Below, one piece after another: positions 36,320 through 49,991 of a stretch of 64,000 nucleotides of DNA; the first letter of the stretch is position 1, and every line of letters starts with the position of its first letter. The notes under the pieces are model-generated. The model did not search any database, was not told the DNA's origin, and worked only from the letters and a program-made list of their open reading frames with translations. The DNA is taken from the NCBI GenBank assembly GCA_022376925.1, contig JAIOJX010000006.1:58675394-58739393 (forward strand). Reading direction: 5' to 3'. This DNA is from Tragulus kanchil. Its lineage: Eukaryota > Chordata > Mammalia > Artiodactyla > Tragulidae. The position numbers and the translations under genes were made by a program.

Positions 36320-39300
36320 ATAACAATAGGATCATTTGTATCAATGATTACTTTGAATGTAAATGGACTAAATGCCCCAACCAAAAGACACAGAGTGTCT
36401 GAATGGATTCGAAAACAAGACCCATACATATGCTGCCTCCAGGAAACTCACTTCAGACCTAGAGACACCCATACACTGAAAGTGAGAGGATGGAAAAAGA
36501 GATTCCATGCAAATGGAAATCAATAGAAAGCTGGAGTATCTATCCTTGTACCAGACAAAATATACCTCCAAATAAAGAAGATTAGAAGAGACAAGGCAGG
36601 ACACTACATAATGATCAGAGAATCGATCCAAGAGGAAGACATAACAATCATAAATATCTATGCAACCAACACTGGAGCACCCCAATTCACAAGACAAACA
36701 CTTTCAGACATAAAAGAAGAAATAGACAATAACACAGTAATACTAGTAGACTTTAACAATCCTCTCACACCAATGAACAGATCATGAAAATGGAAAATTA
36801 ATAAAGAAACACAAGCCTTAAATGCCACACTAGAAGAAATGGACGTCATGGATATCTTTAGGACTTTCCAGCCAAAATCAGAAGAATACACTTTCTTCTC
36901 AAGTGCTCATGGAACGTTCTCTAGGATAGACCACATCTTGGGTCGCAAATCAAACCTCAGTCAATTCAAGAAAACTGAAATTATATCAACCACATTCTCA
37001 GAACACAATGCAATGAGACTAGAGATAAACTACAGGAAACATACGGCTAAAAACACAATCACATCGAGATTAAACAACACATACCTAAAAAGCAAACTGA
37101 CTACTGAACAAATCAAAGGAGAAATAAAACAATTCCTAGAAGAAAACGATAATGAACACATGACAGTGAAAAACCTACGGGACCCTGCAAAAGCGGTTCT
37201 AAGAGGGAAATTTATAGCAATTCAATCCCACATCAAGAAACTAGGAAAATCTCCAACAGGCGACCTAACTCTACGCTTAAAGCAACTGGAGAAAGAAGAA
37301 CAGAAACACCCCAAAGCCAGCAGAAGAAGAGAAATCATAAGGATCAGAACAGAAATAAATGAATAAGAAACAAAAAAAAAACAATAGTAAAGATAAATAA
37401 AACAAAAAGTTGCTTCTTTGAAAAGGCAAACAAAATCAACAAACTACTGACCAGACTCATCAGGAAAAAAAGAGAGAAGAACCAGATCACCAAAATCAAA
37501 AATGAAAAAGGAGAGATTACAACAGATAATGCAGAAATCCAAAGGATTATAAAAGACTTTTATGAACAACTCTATAGCAGCAAACTAGCCAACCTGGAAG
37601 AAATGGACAGTTTCTTAGAGAAGATTCATCTCCCAAGACTCAACCAGGAAGAAATAGAAACTATGAACAACACAATCACAAGCTCAGAAATCGACGTTGT
37701 GATCAAAAATCTACCCAAAAATAAAAGCCCAGAGTCAGGTGGCTTCACAAGTGAATTCTACCAAACATTTAAAGAAGAGCTAATGCCTGTCCTTCTAAAA
37801 CTCTTCCAAAGATTTGCACAGGAAGAAACACTTCCAAACACATTCTATGAGGCCGCCATCACACAGATACCAAAGCCAGACAAAGATAGCACACACACAA
37901 AAACAAAATTATAGGCCAATTTCACTGATGAATTTAGACGCCAAAATCCTCAACAAAATCCTAGCAAAGAGAATTCAGCAACACATCAAAAAGCTCATAT
38001 ATCATGATCAAGTCGGATTCATCCCAGTCAAGCAAGGATTCTTCAATATCTGCAAATCAACTAATGTGATGTACCATATGAACAAATTGAGAGAAAAATC
38101 ACATGATAATCTCAATAGATATAGAGAAAGCCTTCAAAAAAGTACAACACGGGCATAGAAGGAACCTATCTCAACATAGTGAAAGCCATCTATGGGAAGC
38201 CAACAGTGAACATGATCCTCAATGATGATAAACTGAAAGCATTTCCTCTAAGATCAGCAACAAGACAAGTGTGTCCACTCTCAACACTCTTATTCCACAT
38301 AGTCCTGGAAGTTCTAGCAATAGCAATAAGAGAAGAGAAAGAAAGAAAAGGAATGCAGATTGGAAAGGAAGAATCAAACTCTCTCTATTTGCAGATGACA
38401 TGATATACATAGAAAATCCCAAAGACACTATTACAAAACTACTAGAGCCAATCCACAAATTCAGCAAAGTCGCAGGAAACAAAATCAATACACAGAAATC
38501 ACTGGCATTCCTGTACACAAACAATGAAAATCAGATAACAAAATCAAAGAGGCAATCCCCTTCACCATCGCAACCAAAGGAATCAAATATCTAGGAATAA
38601 ACCTACCCAAAGGAAAAAAAAAAGAACTATAAACTGAAAATTACAAGACACTCATGAGAGACATTAAGGAATGTCTAAACAGATGGAGAGATATTCCCTG
38701 TTCCTGGGTCAGAAGAATCTATATTGTGAAAGTGAGCATACTACCAAATGTCATCTATAGATTCAATGCGATCCCTATCAAACTCCCAATGACATTCTTC
38801 ACAGAACTAGACCAAAGAATAACACAGTTCATATGAAAACACAAAAGACCTCGAGTAGCCAAAGCAATCCTGAGGAAAAAGAATGGAACTGGAGGGATGA
38901 AACTTCCCAACTTCAGACTTTACTAAAAAGCAACAGTCATCAAGACAGTAGGATACTGGCACAAAAAAAGAACTATAGAACAATTGAACAAGATCAAGAA
39001 CACAGAGATAAACCCATGCACCTATAGGTACCTTATTTTTGACAAAGGAGGCGAACATATAAAATGGGACAAGGACAGCCACTTCAACAAATGGTGCTGG
39101 GAAAATTGGATAGCTACATGTAAAAAAATGAAGGTGGAATATTCCCCGACACCATACACAAAGATCAACTCAAAATGGATTAAAGACCTAAATGTAAGAC
39201 TAGAAACCATCAAACTTTTAGAGGAGAATATAGGCAAAACACTCAAGGACATCAATCAAAGCAAGATCTTCCATGACCCACCTACTAGAAGAGCAGAACT

Positions 39301-41360
39301 AAAAACAAATATTGACCTGTGGGACGTAATGAAACTTAAAAGCTTTCTAACTGCAAAAGAAATCACAAACAATCTGAAAAGACAACCCAGAGAATGGGAG
39401 AAAATCATAGCAAATGGAACAATAGACAAAGAATGAATCTCCAAAACCTACAAGCAACTCAGACAACTCAGCACCGGAAAAATGAACAACCCAATCAAAA
39501 AATGGGAAAAGGATCAAACAGACCCTTCTCCAAAGAGGACATACAGATGGCCAAAAAGCACATGAAGCCATGCTCAACTGCACTTATAATTAGAGAAATG
39601 CAAATCAAAACTACAATGAGATATCACCTCATACCCGTCAGAATGGCCATCATCCACATACCGACAGACAATAAATGCTGGAGAGAGTGCGGAGAAAAGG
39701 AAACACTCCTGCATTGCTGGTGGGAATGTAGATTGCTACAGCCCCTATGGAAGACAGTATGGAGATTCCTTAAAAAACCAAAAATAGAAGCACCCTACGA
39801 CCCAGCAATCCCACTCTGAGGCTTATACACTGATGAAATCAAAACTGAAAGAAGCATCTGCACCCCAATGTTCAATGCAGCTCTCTATACAATAACTCAA
39901 ACATGGAAGCAACCTAGATGTACATCGATGAACGAATGGATAAAGGAGCTCTGGTACATATATACAATCGAATACTACACAGCTGTAAAGAGAAATGCAG
40001 AAGAATCAGCCCTAATGAGGTGGCTGGATCTAGAACGTATCATCAAAAGTGAAGTCAGTCAGAAAGAGAAGGACAAATACAGTATACTAACACATATATA
40101 TGGAATCTAGTAGGATGGTGATGATGGCACACGCAGTGAAGCGACGGAGAGACAAACATGGACAGTGGACATGTGGACATTGTGCGGAAGGAACAGAGGG
40201 TGAGAGGCGTAAAGGAAGTAGCATGAAGGCTTGCACTATCATAAGTGAAGAAAATAGCTATAATCATTGCTCTGTGAGAAAAGTAGATCCTTCAAGGGTG
40301 CTGTATGACGGTCTGGAGGGGTGGCATGGGGCGGATATGACACCCTTAAATTTGGATTGGATAGCTACATGTAAAAAATGAAAGTGGAAAATTCCCCGAC
40401 ACCATACACAAAGATCAACTCAAAATGGATTAAAGACCTAAATGTAAGACTAGAAACCATCAAACTTTTAGAGGAGAATATAGGCAAAACACTCAAGGAC
40501 ATCAATCAAAGCAAGATCTTCCATGACCCACCTACTAGAAGAGCAGAACTAAAAACAAATATTGACCTGTGGGACGTAATGAAACTTAAAAGCTTTCTAA
40601 CTGCAAAAGAAATCACAAACAATCTGAAAAGACAACCCAGAGAATGGGAGAAAATCATAGCAAATGGAACAATAGACAAAGAATGAATCTCCAAAACCTA
40701 CAAGCAACTCAGACAACTCAGCACCGGAAAAATGAACAACCCAATCAAAAAATGGGAAAAGGATCAAACAGACCCTTCTCCAAAGAGGACATACAGATGG
40801 CCAAAAAGCACATGAAGCCATGCTCAACTGCACTTATAATTAGAGAAATGCAAATCAAAACTACAATGAGATATCACCTCATACCCGTCAGAATGGCCAT
40901 CATCCACATACCGACAGACAATAAATGCTGGAGAGAGTGCGGAGAAAAGGAAACACTCCTGCATTGCTGGTGGGAATGTAGATTGCTACAGCCCCTATGG
41001 AAGACAGTATGGAGATTCCTTAAAAAACCAAAAATAGAAGCACCCTACGACCCAGCAATCCCACTCTGAGGCTTATACACTGATGAAATCAAAACTGAAA
41101 GAAGCATCTGCACCCCAATGTTCAATGCAGCTCTCTATACAATAACTCAAACATGGAAGCAACCTAGATGTACATCGATGAACGAATGGATAAAGGAGCT
41201 CTGGTACATATATACAATCGAATACTACACAGCTGTAAAGAGAAATGCAGAAGAATCAGCCCTAATGAGGTGGCTGGATCTAGAACGTATCATCAAAAGT
41301 GAAGTCAGTCAGAAAGAGAAGGACAAATACAGTATACTAACACATATATATGGAATCTAG
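36320..41360 (+). pseudogene. L1 no. 3 ORF2, broken
   Basis: The position of the usual start ATG reads ATA here. Endonuclease pieces are at 36344-36526 (TLNVNGLNAPTKRHRVSEW) and 36839-37366 (STTFSEHNAMRLE, where the usual SDH motif reads SEH). RT pieces are at 37603-37914, 37814-38158 and 38271-38594 ([10 protein letters not shown]). About 33 bases are missing near 38150 relative to L1 no. 2. The C-terminal Cys/His motif [18 protein letters not shown] is intact at 39676-39729 and again in the duplicate. Multiple stops and shifts make it non-coding. The end at 41360 is in duplicate copy B. Confidence 0.85.
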
Positions 41361-41589
41361 TAGGATGGTGATGATGGCACACGCAGTGAAGCGACGGAGA
41401 GACAAACATGGACAGTGGACATGTGGACATTGTGCGGAAGGAACAGAGGGTGAGAGGCGTAAAGGAAGTAGCATGAAGGCTTGCACTATCATAAGTGAAG
41501 AAAATAGCTATAATCATTGCTCTGTGAGAAAAGTAGATCCTTCAAGGGTGCTGTATGACGGTCTGGAGGGGTGGCATGGGGCGGATATA
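39106..41589. repeat. Tandem duplication 7: 1250-bp offset, L1 no. 3 3' part
   Basis: Copy A 39106-40339, copy B about 40356-41589, offset 1250. Sixteen or so bases between the copies (cacccttaaatttgg type) match neither copy well. The first ~40 bases of copy B carry indels and substitutions (gtaaaaaatgaaagtggaaaa versus gtaaaaaaatgaaggtggaa). The rest agrees throughout the compared frames. Confidence 0.97.
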
Positions 41590-41719
41590 CATATGACTAA
41601 TCTGAGAACATATGTATCTGTAAACAACAAGACTCTGTATAAGTTAAAAGTAAAATAAAGTTAAAAAAAAAAAAAAACAACGACAAGGAAGAGAGGAAAA
41701 AAAAAAAAAGAAAGTATAG

Positions 41720-44500
41720 AATGATTGACTATTAGCCACAAAAAAGTCTACACTCAGGTTGCAGAGTGGACTTAAGTAGTTACAGTTATTCACTTCAGTG
41801 TACTCTAAAACTTCATCTTCACAAGTAACCGAAAATACACTTTTATAATTTTATCAATTTAATTTTCACTAGGTAGTACATGATGAGGCTATCAGTTCAC
41901 CCAGCAGCACAAGTTCTGAAGCTAAATGTGAATTTCTATTCCTCCCTGCTCTTGCAGCCTCTCCAGAATGTCACTCTGCAGAGATCCTGGTCCTCGACTT
42001 TCCTGAATACTATTTTACCACCATGAATTTCTACCTGTAAATTTTTTTTACCTAATTTCTACATATTAATTTTTAGACTACTGCCATTTATTTTTCTTAT
42101 AAAAGGAATATTATTACTTATCTGAATCTTTAATTTTCCTGAAAACGTTAACAATTTATATGAAATCTTTAAAAATGTCAGAAAGTGTTCATTAAGCATC
42201 TTACTCTTTCTCCAATTATTTGCTCTTAAGATGATAAGCTCCTCATGTCAAGATCTGAAAATACTAAAAAAGATGGACCCAAAATTCATTAATTCAGGCC
42301 TCAAAACCTTATTATATTTATTAATATGCAAAAACTGATTTTCTTAGATGTCGAAATGATAGTTAGCTATAGTATATACGGGTTCTGAAACTCATCACCA
42401 AAAATGACAAGTCAAAACTCACACTATACAAAAATATTTCAGCTTAATTATATCATAATGAAGTCCTTTCATTTTCTCAGATATCTTCTCTGAGGATGCT
42501 CTGGACAAGGCCATCAAAACTCACAAGGAGGTATTGTCACGAGCTGCACTTAACACTATATATGCTCTCATTCAGTTTTCCGATGTCTGAGCTTGAAATT
42601 CTAAATTAAACTAATTGAAATCTTAGTGAAAATATAAAAATTGGTTTGCACATTTCTTTCTGAAGTCAGGCCATCATAAAGAAAACAGATGGCTCATTTT
42701 TCTTTCAAGGCCTATAAAGTAATAAACAGAAAGCTATCTGCAATATTCAGCATGAGAAGCAAGATTCCAGACAATGTAAGTTGGCTTCTTTGGCAATAGT
42801 TTGGGTGACAAAAAGATCAATCATTCTTTTTTTATATTACTAATGTATAACTGAAGGACTCCAAGAAGTGAACATTTAGAAGGAAGGTAGGTAAAAGGAG
42901 AGGAAGAAATCAATTTGAAAAAGCCACTAAATCATAACAAGTATGTTTGGTTCTTTACTTGTCAACTTCCAATCATGAAGAGAGTGAACAGGAAATGGCA
43001 GCCAGTGATTTACTGTTTAGAATTCAAGAATTTGGAATGTATTTATTACCAGAATTTGAAAATTGCTCTTGCAGCCTCTCCAGAATGTCACTCTGCAGAG
43101 ATCCTGGTCCTCGACTTTCCTGAATACTATTTTACCACCATGAATTTCTACCTGTAAATTTTTTTTACCTAATTTCTACATATTAATTTTTAGACTACTG
43201 CCATTTATTTTTCTTATAAAAGGAATATTATTACTTATCTGAATCTTTAATTTTCCTGAAAACGTTAACAATTTATATGAAATCTTTAAAAATGTCAGAA
43301 AGTGTTCATTAAGCATCTTACTCTTTCTCCAATTATTTGCTCTTAAGATGATAAGCTCCTCATGTCAAGATCTGAAAATACTAAAAAAGATGGACCCAAA
43401 ATTCATTAATTCAGGCCTCAAAACCTTATTATATTTATTAATATGCAAAAACTGATTTTCTTAGATGTCGAAATGATAGTTAGCTATAGTATATACGGGT
43501 TCTGAAACTCATCACCAAAAATGACAAGTCAAAACTCACACTATACAAAAATATTTCAGCTTAATTATATCATAATGAAGTCCTTTCATTTTCTCAGATA
43601 TCTTCTCTGAGGATGCTCTGGACAAGGCCATCAAAACTCACAAGGAGGTATTGTCACGAGCTGCACTTAACACTATATATGCTCTCATTCAGTTTTCCGA
43701 TGTCTGAGCTTGAAATTCTAAATTAAACTAATTGAAATCTTAGTGAAAATATAAAAATTGGTTTGCACATTTCTTTCTGAAGTCAGGCCATCATAAAGAA
43801 AACAGATGGCTCATTTTTCTTTCAAGGCCTATAAAGTAATAAACAGAAAGCTATCTGCAATATTCAGCATGAGAAGCAAGATTCCAGACAATGTAAGTTG
43901 GCTTCTTTGGCAATAGTTTGGGTGACAAAAAGATCAATCATTCTTTTTTTATATTACTAATGTATAACTGAAGGACTCCAAGAAGTGAACATTTAGAAGG
44001 AAGGTAGGTAAAAGGAGAGGAAGAAATCAATTTGAAAAAGCCACTAAATCATAACAAGTATGTTTGGTTCTTTACTTGTCAACTTCCAATCATGAAGAGA
44101 GTGAACAGGAAATGGCAGCCAGTGATTTACTGTTTAGAATTCAAGAATTTGGAATGTATTTTTTACCATTATGTGGCTCCTTAATGGAAAATTTTGATTC
44201 CTCATTTATATCTTATTCTATATAACTTGGTTACATAATTTCAGTAGTTTATTTTTATGTCAGATAAACAGTTTTTCAAGGATCTAAATAATAAGATGAA
44301 AGGTTTTGTTTATTTGAGGAGACACAGCTGTCTTCACGAAAAATATTTAAATACATCATAGAAGTGGATAACATAAATTAAAAGTGTAATGGAACAATAT
44401 TTGGCAGATATTTGTGTAGGTTTTAGAACCAGATATTCTCAGAAATATTATACTTCCTGAATAACTGACGTATCACCACTTATTTTAGATGTAGAACTTA
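41720..44500. other. Unique intron, no gene seen; includes tandem duplication 8
   Basis: AT-rich, with no recognisable exon or transposon. The open frame at 42915-43157 spans the join of the duplication and is not a gene. Confidence 0.6.
41948..44168. repeat. Tandem duplication 8: 1117-bp offset, unique intron
   Basis: Copy A 41948-43051, copy B 43065-44168. The end of copy A reads 'atgtatttattacc' where copy B has 'atgtattttttacc', followed in A by about 12 stray bases before copy B begins with gctcttgcagcc. The damage is confined to the join. Confidence 0.97.
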
Positions 44501-44509
44501 TGACATTTG

Positions 44510-44652
44510 TCTAATGTCTGTTAGTCCTACTAGATATAACTCTTTGATAGCAACAATTGTGACTACTTTAATCATCGTATTTTTCTTCCAGCATTCAATA
44601 TAGTTCTTGGTACATAGTTAGTGATCAGTAAATATTTGCTGAATGAACAACC
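44510..44652 (+). mobile_element. L2 3'-end fragment
   Basis: Ends with 'ttcttggtacatagttag ... gtaaatatttgctgaatgaa', the typical L2 3' tail, with the preceding 'tagcaacaattgtgactac' in the expected order. Diverged. Confidence 0.6.
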
Positions 44653-44793
44653 ATACCAATGGAGACAAGAATTCATGTATAAGGTAGTTATGATTCATCA
44701 AGGTATTTGGCCCTAATTAATGTTTTGAATGAAACAAGCAGCCATTTCAAGCAAATCTATCATGTAAAACTGCATTTTCATAAAGTATAATTA

Positions 44794-46957
44794 TGTACTG
44801 TATTTAAGATGACACAATTTAACCAAAGTTAATTTATACAGTTTGATGGGTACTTAACAGTTTACATACTTTTAATGGGACTGCCTGCTCTGTGTGAAAG
44901 GCTAAGGATGCATATACAAATGTTCTAATGCCATGCCTCAAGCATGAGGGAGCTATTTAGTCAGCTACATCAGCAAGGGAAAGCAAAACAACTTAACAAT
45001 TATTAAACACTAGTTGTGTGTCACGCTCTGTAACAGTTATGTTTTAGTAATCATTTTATATTCATTATCTCATTCAAACTTAATGACAACCCGAAAGGTA
45101 GGAATTGTGCTTCTTCCGTTTTTTTATCTTTTTGAAAATTGAAATTTAGTAAAGTCATGTAAATTGTATAGGTTTTTACATCTACGTAGTAAAAGAGCAA
45201 TTTTTAACCCAAGTCTGATTCCAAAGTTCATGCTTATTCACTGTACTGCTTGAAAAGAAAAATCACTGGTTAAGCACTTCTTCCATTCTGCTCTCCTGAA
45301 GGGATGTTGGTTGTTATAATTTTATACTCTTGGAGGAGGCATGATAAGTGTGCTTATACTTAATGGAAGCAGAAATAGGTCTTATAGAAATAGGGATTAT
45401 AGAAAATTGGTTTTGTGTTAAAAAGTCACTTCTTAAGGCAAACCAAATTTTAGCTGTCACTTAATAAAACAAACAGACAAACAAAGCCACATACATAACA
45501 TGGACAAGTAAGACTGTAGTATCCACTGTTCAAATATTTTTCTTTTGTAATTATGCATTTGTAAACCACCAAATCTTGAAAGAGAATTTACAAATAACCA
45601 TGACTAGATAGAAATACCAAATATTTGCGTGGTTTAGCTAGTTCAGCTATAAAAACATCTACTAAAGATTTTTTCCCATATTAGAATATAATAGTAGAGC
45701 CAGTAGCCAAATGTTAGTAAAGGTCATTAAATGGTTGGTTTAATTGTGTGTTCTTATACATTATTTTGCCTATACTCAGATTTCAAGAACAACTATCACA
45801 TATCTGGACTGTACACGAAAAAGGAAAACACAAAACAGAAATAATTAGCCACTCCAGTTACTTTGTCAAAGTTATTGTACTGTATTTAAGATGACACACT
45901 TTAACCAAAGTTAATTTATACAGTTTGATGGGTACTTAACAGTTTACATACTTTTAATGGGACTGCCTGCTCTGTGTGAAAGGCTAAGGATGCATATACA
46001 AATGTTCTAATGCCATGCCTCAAGCATGAGGGAGCTATTTAGTCAGCTACATCAGCAAGGGAAAGCAAAACAACTTAACAATTATTAAACACTAGTTGTG
46101 TGTCACGCTCTGTAACAGTTATGTTTTAGTAATCATTTTATATTCATTATCTCATTCAAACTTAATGACAACCCGAAAGGTAGGAATTGTGCTTCTTCCG
46201 TTTTTTTATCTTTTTGAAAATTGAAATTTAGTAAAGTCATGTAAATTGTATAGGTTTTTACATCTACGTAGTAAAAGAGCAATTTTTAACCCAAGTCTGA
46301 TTCCAAAGTTCATGCTTATTCACTGTACTGCTTGAAAAGAAAAATCACTGGTTAAGCACTTCTTCCATTCTGCTCTCCTGAAGGGATGTTGGTTGTTATA
46401 ATTTTATACTCTTGGAGGAGGCATGATAAGTGTACTTATACTTAATGGAAGCAGAAATAGGTCTTATAGAAATAGGGATTATAGAAAATTGGTTTTGTGT
46501 TAAAAAGTCACTTCTTAAGGCAAACCAAATTTTAGCTGTCACTTAATAAAACAAACAGACAAACAAAGCCACATACATAACATGGACAAGTAAGACTGTA
46601 GTATCCACTGTTCAAATATTTTTCTTTTGTAATTATGCATTTGTAAACCACCAAATCTTGAAAGAGAATTTACAAATAACCATGACTAGATAGAAATACC
46701 AAATATTTGCGTGGTTTAGCTAGTTCAGCTATAAAAACATCTACTAAAGATTTTTTCCCATATTAGAATATAATAGTAGAGCCAGTAGCCAAATGTTAGT
46801 AAAGGTCATTAAATGGTTGGTTTAATTGTGTGTTCTTATACATTATTTTGCCTATACTCAGATTTCAAGAACAACTATCACATATCTGGACTGTACACGA
46901 AAAAGGAAAACACAAAACAGAAATAATTAGCCACTCCAGTTACTTTGTCAAAGTTAT
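44794..46957. repeat. Tandem duplication 9: 1082-bp unit, unique intron plus MIR
   Basis: Copy A 44794-45875, copy B 45876-46957, offset 1082. Substitutions between copies include gacacaattt (44809) versus gacacacttt and gtgcttat (about 45351) versus gtacttat. The rest looks identical. Confidence 0.97.
44990..45250 (+). mobile_element. MIR SINE fragment
   Basis: Colinear with MIR: 'gttgtgtgtcacgctctgta', 'ttcattatctcattcaaac', 'atgacaacccgaaaggtagg', 'acccaagtctgattccaaag', 'atgcttattcactgtactg'. A second copy at about 46072-46332 is due to tandem duplication 9, not a separate insertion. Confidence 0.75.
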
Positions 46958-47354
46958 ACTTGTAACCTTGTGAAATTTCAGAACTACTTCCAGCGTTTTC
47001 ATAGTTAAATAAATTCTGATTGCAAAGTCCTTTACTGTTTTGGTCTAAACTATTAAGGTATTAAAGAGCACAATCATGTCTAATAAAAATGTTTTTTCTT
47101 CCCTATGATATTAAATCATGGCATATTATTCAAAGAATACTATTTATAATTTGATCTGACTGCATCTGTGTGTGTGAGTGTTGTATGTAATGAAAACATG
47201 AAATACTTTTGGGTTTCAGGAAATTAGAATAGATTATATCACTATAATCACAATTCTTTCGAAGAAAGATTTTCTTGCTAAAATAAAAAATATTTTCCTA
47301 ATAGTTTTTCTTAAAATAATTAAAGCCCTCTATGGCCACAAAAATCATACTATA

Positions 47355-47682
47355 GGGCTTCCCCTGGTGGTCCAGTGGGTAAGGACACCGCCTTGCAGTG
47401 CAAGGGGTGCTGGTTCGATCCCTGGCCTGGGAAGATCCCACGTGCCACGGAGCGGCTGGACCGATGTGTCCAATGACCGAGCTGGATCTCTGGAGCGCAT
47501 GCACCCAGAGCCGGCACTATGCAACGACAGACGCCACCGTGATGGGAGGCCCACAGGAACCAAAGAACAAAGACGGATGAACATAGAGAAATGAAAGACC
47601 AATAGAAGTGGCCCACCTGCTCCCCTCCCTCCCCAACCCATCCCCCGCCCAAAATTGATTAATTAATTAATTAATTAATTAA
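47355..47682 (+). mobile_element. tRNA-Glu-derived SINE with 14-bp TSD
   Basis: Starts gggcttcccctggtggtcc, has the B box ggttcgatccc (about 47412), and ends in an (ATTA)n tail. A perfect 14-bp target-site duplication, aaaatcatactata, lies at 47341-47354 and 47683-47696. Its body matches the copies at 406-722 and 34644-34977. Confidence 0.93.
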
Positions 47683-47833
47683 AAAATCATACTATACTAG
47701 AGCATAAATTTTTGGAGAAAAAAAGTTGAAATTTATGTACCATCTGTTTCTTGGCCAATAAAATGAAGAGAAGTTTATTCATTCTATCTGAAGAAAAATA
47801 ATGTCATGTAAGATTTCATTATGTATAAAGAAA

Positions 47834-49991
47834 TTTATGTCATGTTATAGAGACTGACAATTATTATGACAATATATTACACAGGAAGGTTCTAAAAATT
47901 TTCTAAACAACTTGATTATTTGGCGTGCTATGAAGTGAAAGAATAGATTTCAAAAATTATTAATAACACTAGGATCCATAGTTTTCTGAAAAATCATTAA
48001 CTTTTCAAATATAATAGTTGCTAACATAACATAACATTGTGCTATTTTTGTGTACTTATGTTCAAACCTCAAATGTGCTTTGACAGATTGAGGACTTTTT
48101 TTGATTCTGTGGATGATAATGCATGGTTATTTTTAGTTGGTGGACCTCTAGCTCCAGGAATGTCTCTTAGGTTGGAAATCTCTCCCAGCAATCCGCATGA
48201 ATGCCCAGAAACCTAGAGTTTGGTCTTTGTCGTGGCTGTGCCTCCTGATTCCATGTACAGAGGCATTTCTAACAAACATGAGATCTCTGGAAATACAGGT
48301 CAGAAATATCCAGGACTCGGCTGAAAGATGTCAAAGATGCTCTGTCATGGGGAACCAAATCATCTTGGCTGAGTGGTTAAGAAGAGGCTGATCTGATTCC
48401 TTTCCTCAATTTGGCTGCTTTATAGGATTTGTTGGGATTAAAACTGAACAAAATATGAGAGCTTTGCTCCAAAGGAAAGGGGCATGACTCCTCCTGGGCG
48501 ATTATGGTTTCCTCAGGTGACTGAGAAATTTACGGGAGTGATGGAGGCCTCGGCCTCATAATGTGTTGTGGCCACATAGGGAAACCCTCTCATTAATTAA
48601 AATGTTTGCTTGTCCAGAAGTCGCACATAAGAACTGGCCATTCAGTGACCTGAGCAGCCACGGTGGTTTCAGATTGCCGGAGGCAGGTTCTGAGAAATGT
48701 AAAAGATTTGAAATGAAGCTGGGGTGACTTCTGGAGGAGTTGAGCTCACAATCAGCACATGGCCATGACACAATGTCACTAGTAATTTTATCCCTGACAA
48801 ATTCAGCTTAAAATGAGAAAGAGTCTTTCATAAATAGGAACAAGGGGCGTCAAAGTCAATGTCTGACTAACACTCCAGCCAGATTCATGTAAAATACGTA
48901 TGAAACTTATACTTTATGTCATGTTATAGAGACTGACAATTATTATGACAATATATTACACAGGAAGGTTCTAAAAATTTTCTAAACAACTTGATTATTT
49001 GGCGTGCTATGAAGTGAAAGAATAGATTTCAAAAATTATTAATAACACTAGGATCCATAGTTTTCTGAAAAATCATTAACTTTTCAAATATAATAGTTGC
49101 TAACATAACATAACATTGTGCTATTTTTGTGTACTTATGTTCAAACCTCAAATGTGCTTTGACAGATTGAGGACTTTTTTTGATTCTGTGGATGATAATG
49201 CATGGTTATTTTTAGTTGGTGGACCTCTAGCTCCAGGAATGTCTCTTAGGTTGGAAATCTCTCCCAGCAATCCGCATGAATGCCCAGAAACCTAGAGTTT
49301 GGTCTTTGTCGTGGCTGTGCCTCCTGATTCCATGTACAGAGGCATTTCTAACAAACATGAGATCTCTGGAAATACAGGTCAGAAATATCCAGGACTCGGC
49401 TGAAAGATGTCAAAGATGCTCTGTCATGGGGAACCAAATCATCTTGGCTGAGTGGTTAAGAAGAGGCTGATCTGATTCCTTTCCTCAATTTGGCTGCTTT
49501 ATAGGATTTGTTGGGATTAAAACTGAACAAAATATGAGAGCTTTGCTCCAAAGGAAAGGGGCATGACTCCTCCTGGGCGATTATGGTTTCCTCAGGTGAC
49601 TGAGAAATTTACGGGAGTGATGGAGGCCTCGGCCTCATAATGTGTTGTGGCCACATAGGGAAACCCTCTCATTAATTAAAATGTTTGCTTGTCCAGAAGT
49701 CGCACATAAGAACTGGCCATTCAGTGACCTGAGCAGCCACGGTGGTTTCAGATTGCCGGAGGCAGGTTCTGAGAAATGTAAAAGATTTGAAATGAAGCTG
49801 GGGTGACTTCTGGAGGAGTTGAGCTCACAATCAGCACATGGCCATGACACAATGTCACTAGTAATTTTATCCCTGACAAATTCAGCTTAAAATGAGAAAG
49901 AGTCTTTCATAAATAGGAACAAGGGGCGTCAAAGTCAATGTCTGACTAACACTCCAGCCAGATTCATGTAAAATACGTATGAAACTTATAC
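47834..49991. repeat. Tandem duplication 10: 1079-bp unit, unique intron
   Basis: Copy A 47834-48912, copy B 48913-49991, offset 1079. The duplicated open frames are identical. Copy A breaks at 'gaaacttatac' straight into 'tttatgtcatg'. Confidence 0.97.

Larger units (their letters stand above)
32217..41707 (+). mobile_element. L1 LINE no. 3, full length with 10-bp TSD, decayed
   Basis: A 10-bp direct repeat aagaaagtat flanks the block (32207-32216 and 41708-41717). The left edge begins gggggcggcgtagaggg and includes 'caacaagatggtaggaaggg', which resembles a ruminant L1 5' UTR start. The right edge is an A-rich tail. Inside are a long 5' part, ORF1 (35358 on), ORF2 (about 36320-41360), a SINE (34644-34977), a candidate LTR with repeat leader (about 32690-33240), and tandem duplication 7. 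The span 33240-35350 is only partly recognisable as L1 5' UTR. Confidence 0.75.

Noticed and set aside
48197..48391. Small open frame beginning with a secretion-signal-like stretch, present twice
   Set aside because: 64 codons only, no family features; the second copy (49276-49470) comes from tandem duplication 10 and is not evidence of selection.
48361..48395. tRNA-Ser/Leu-like text (ttggctgagtggttaag)
   Set aside because: Only the D-arm-like part matches; no anticodon arm, T-arm or acceptor pairing follows.
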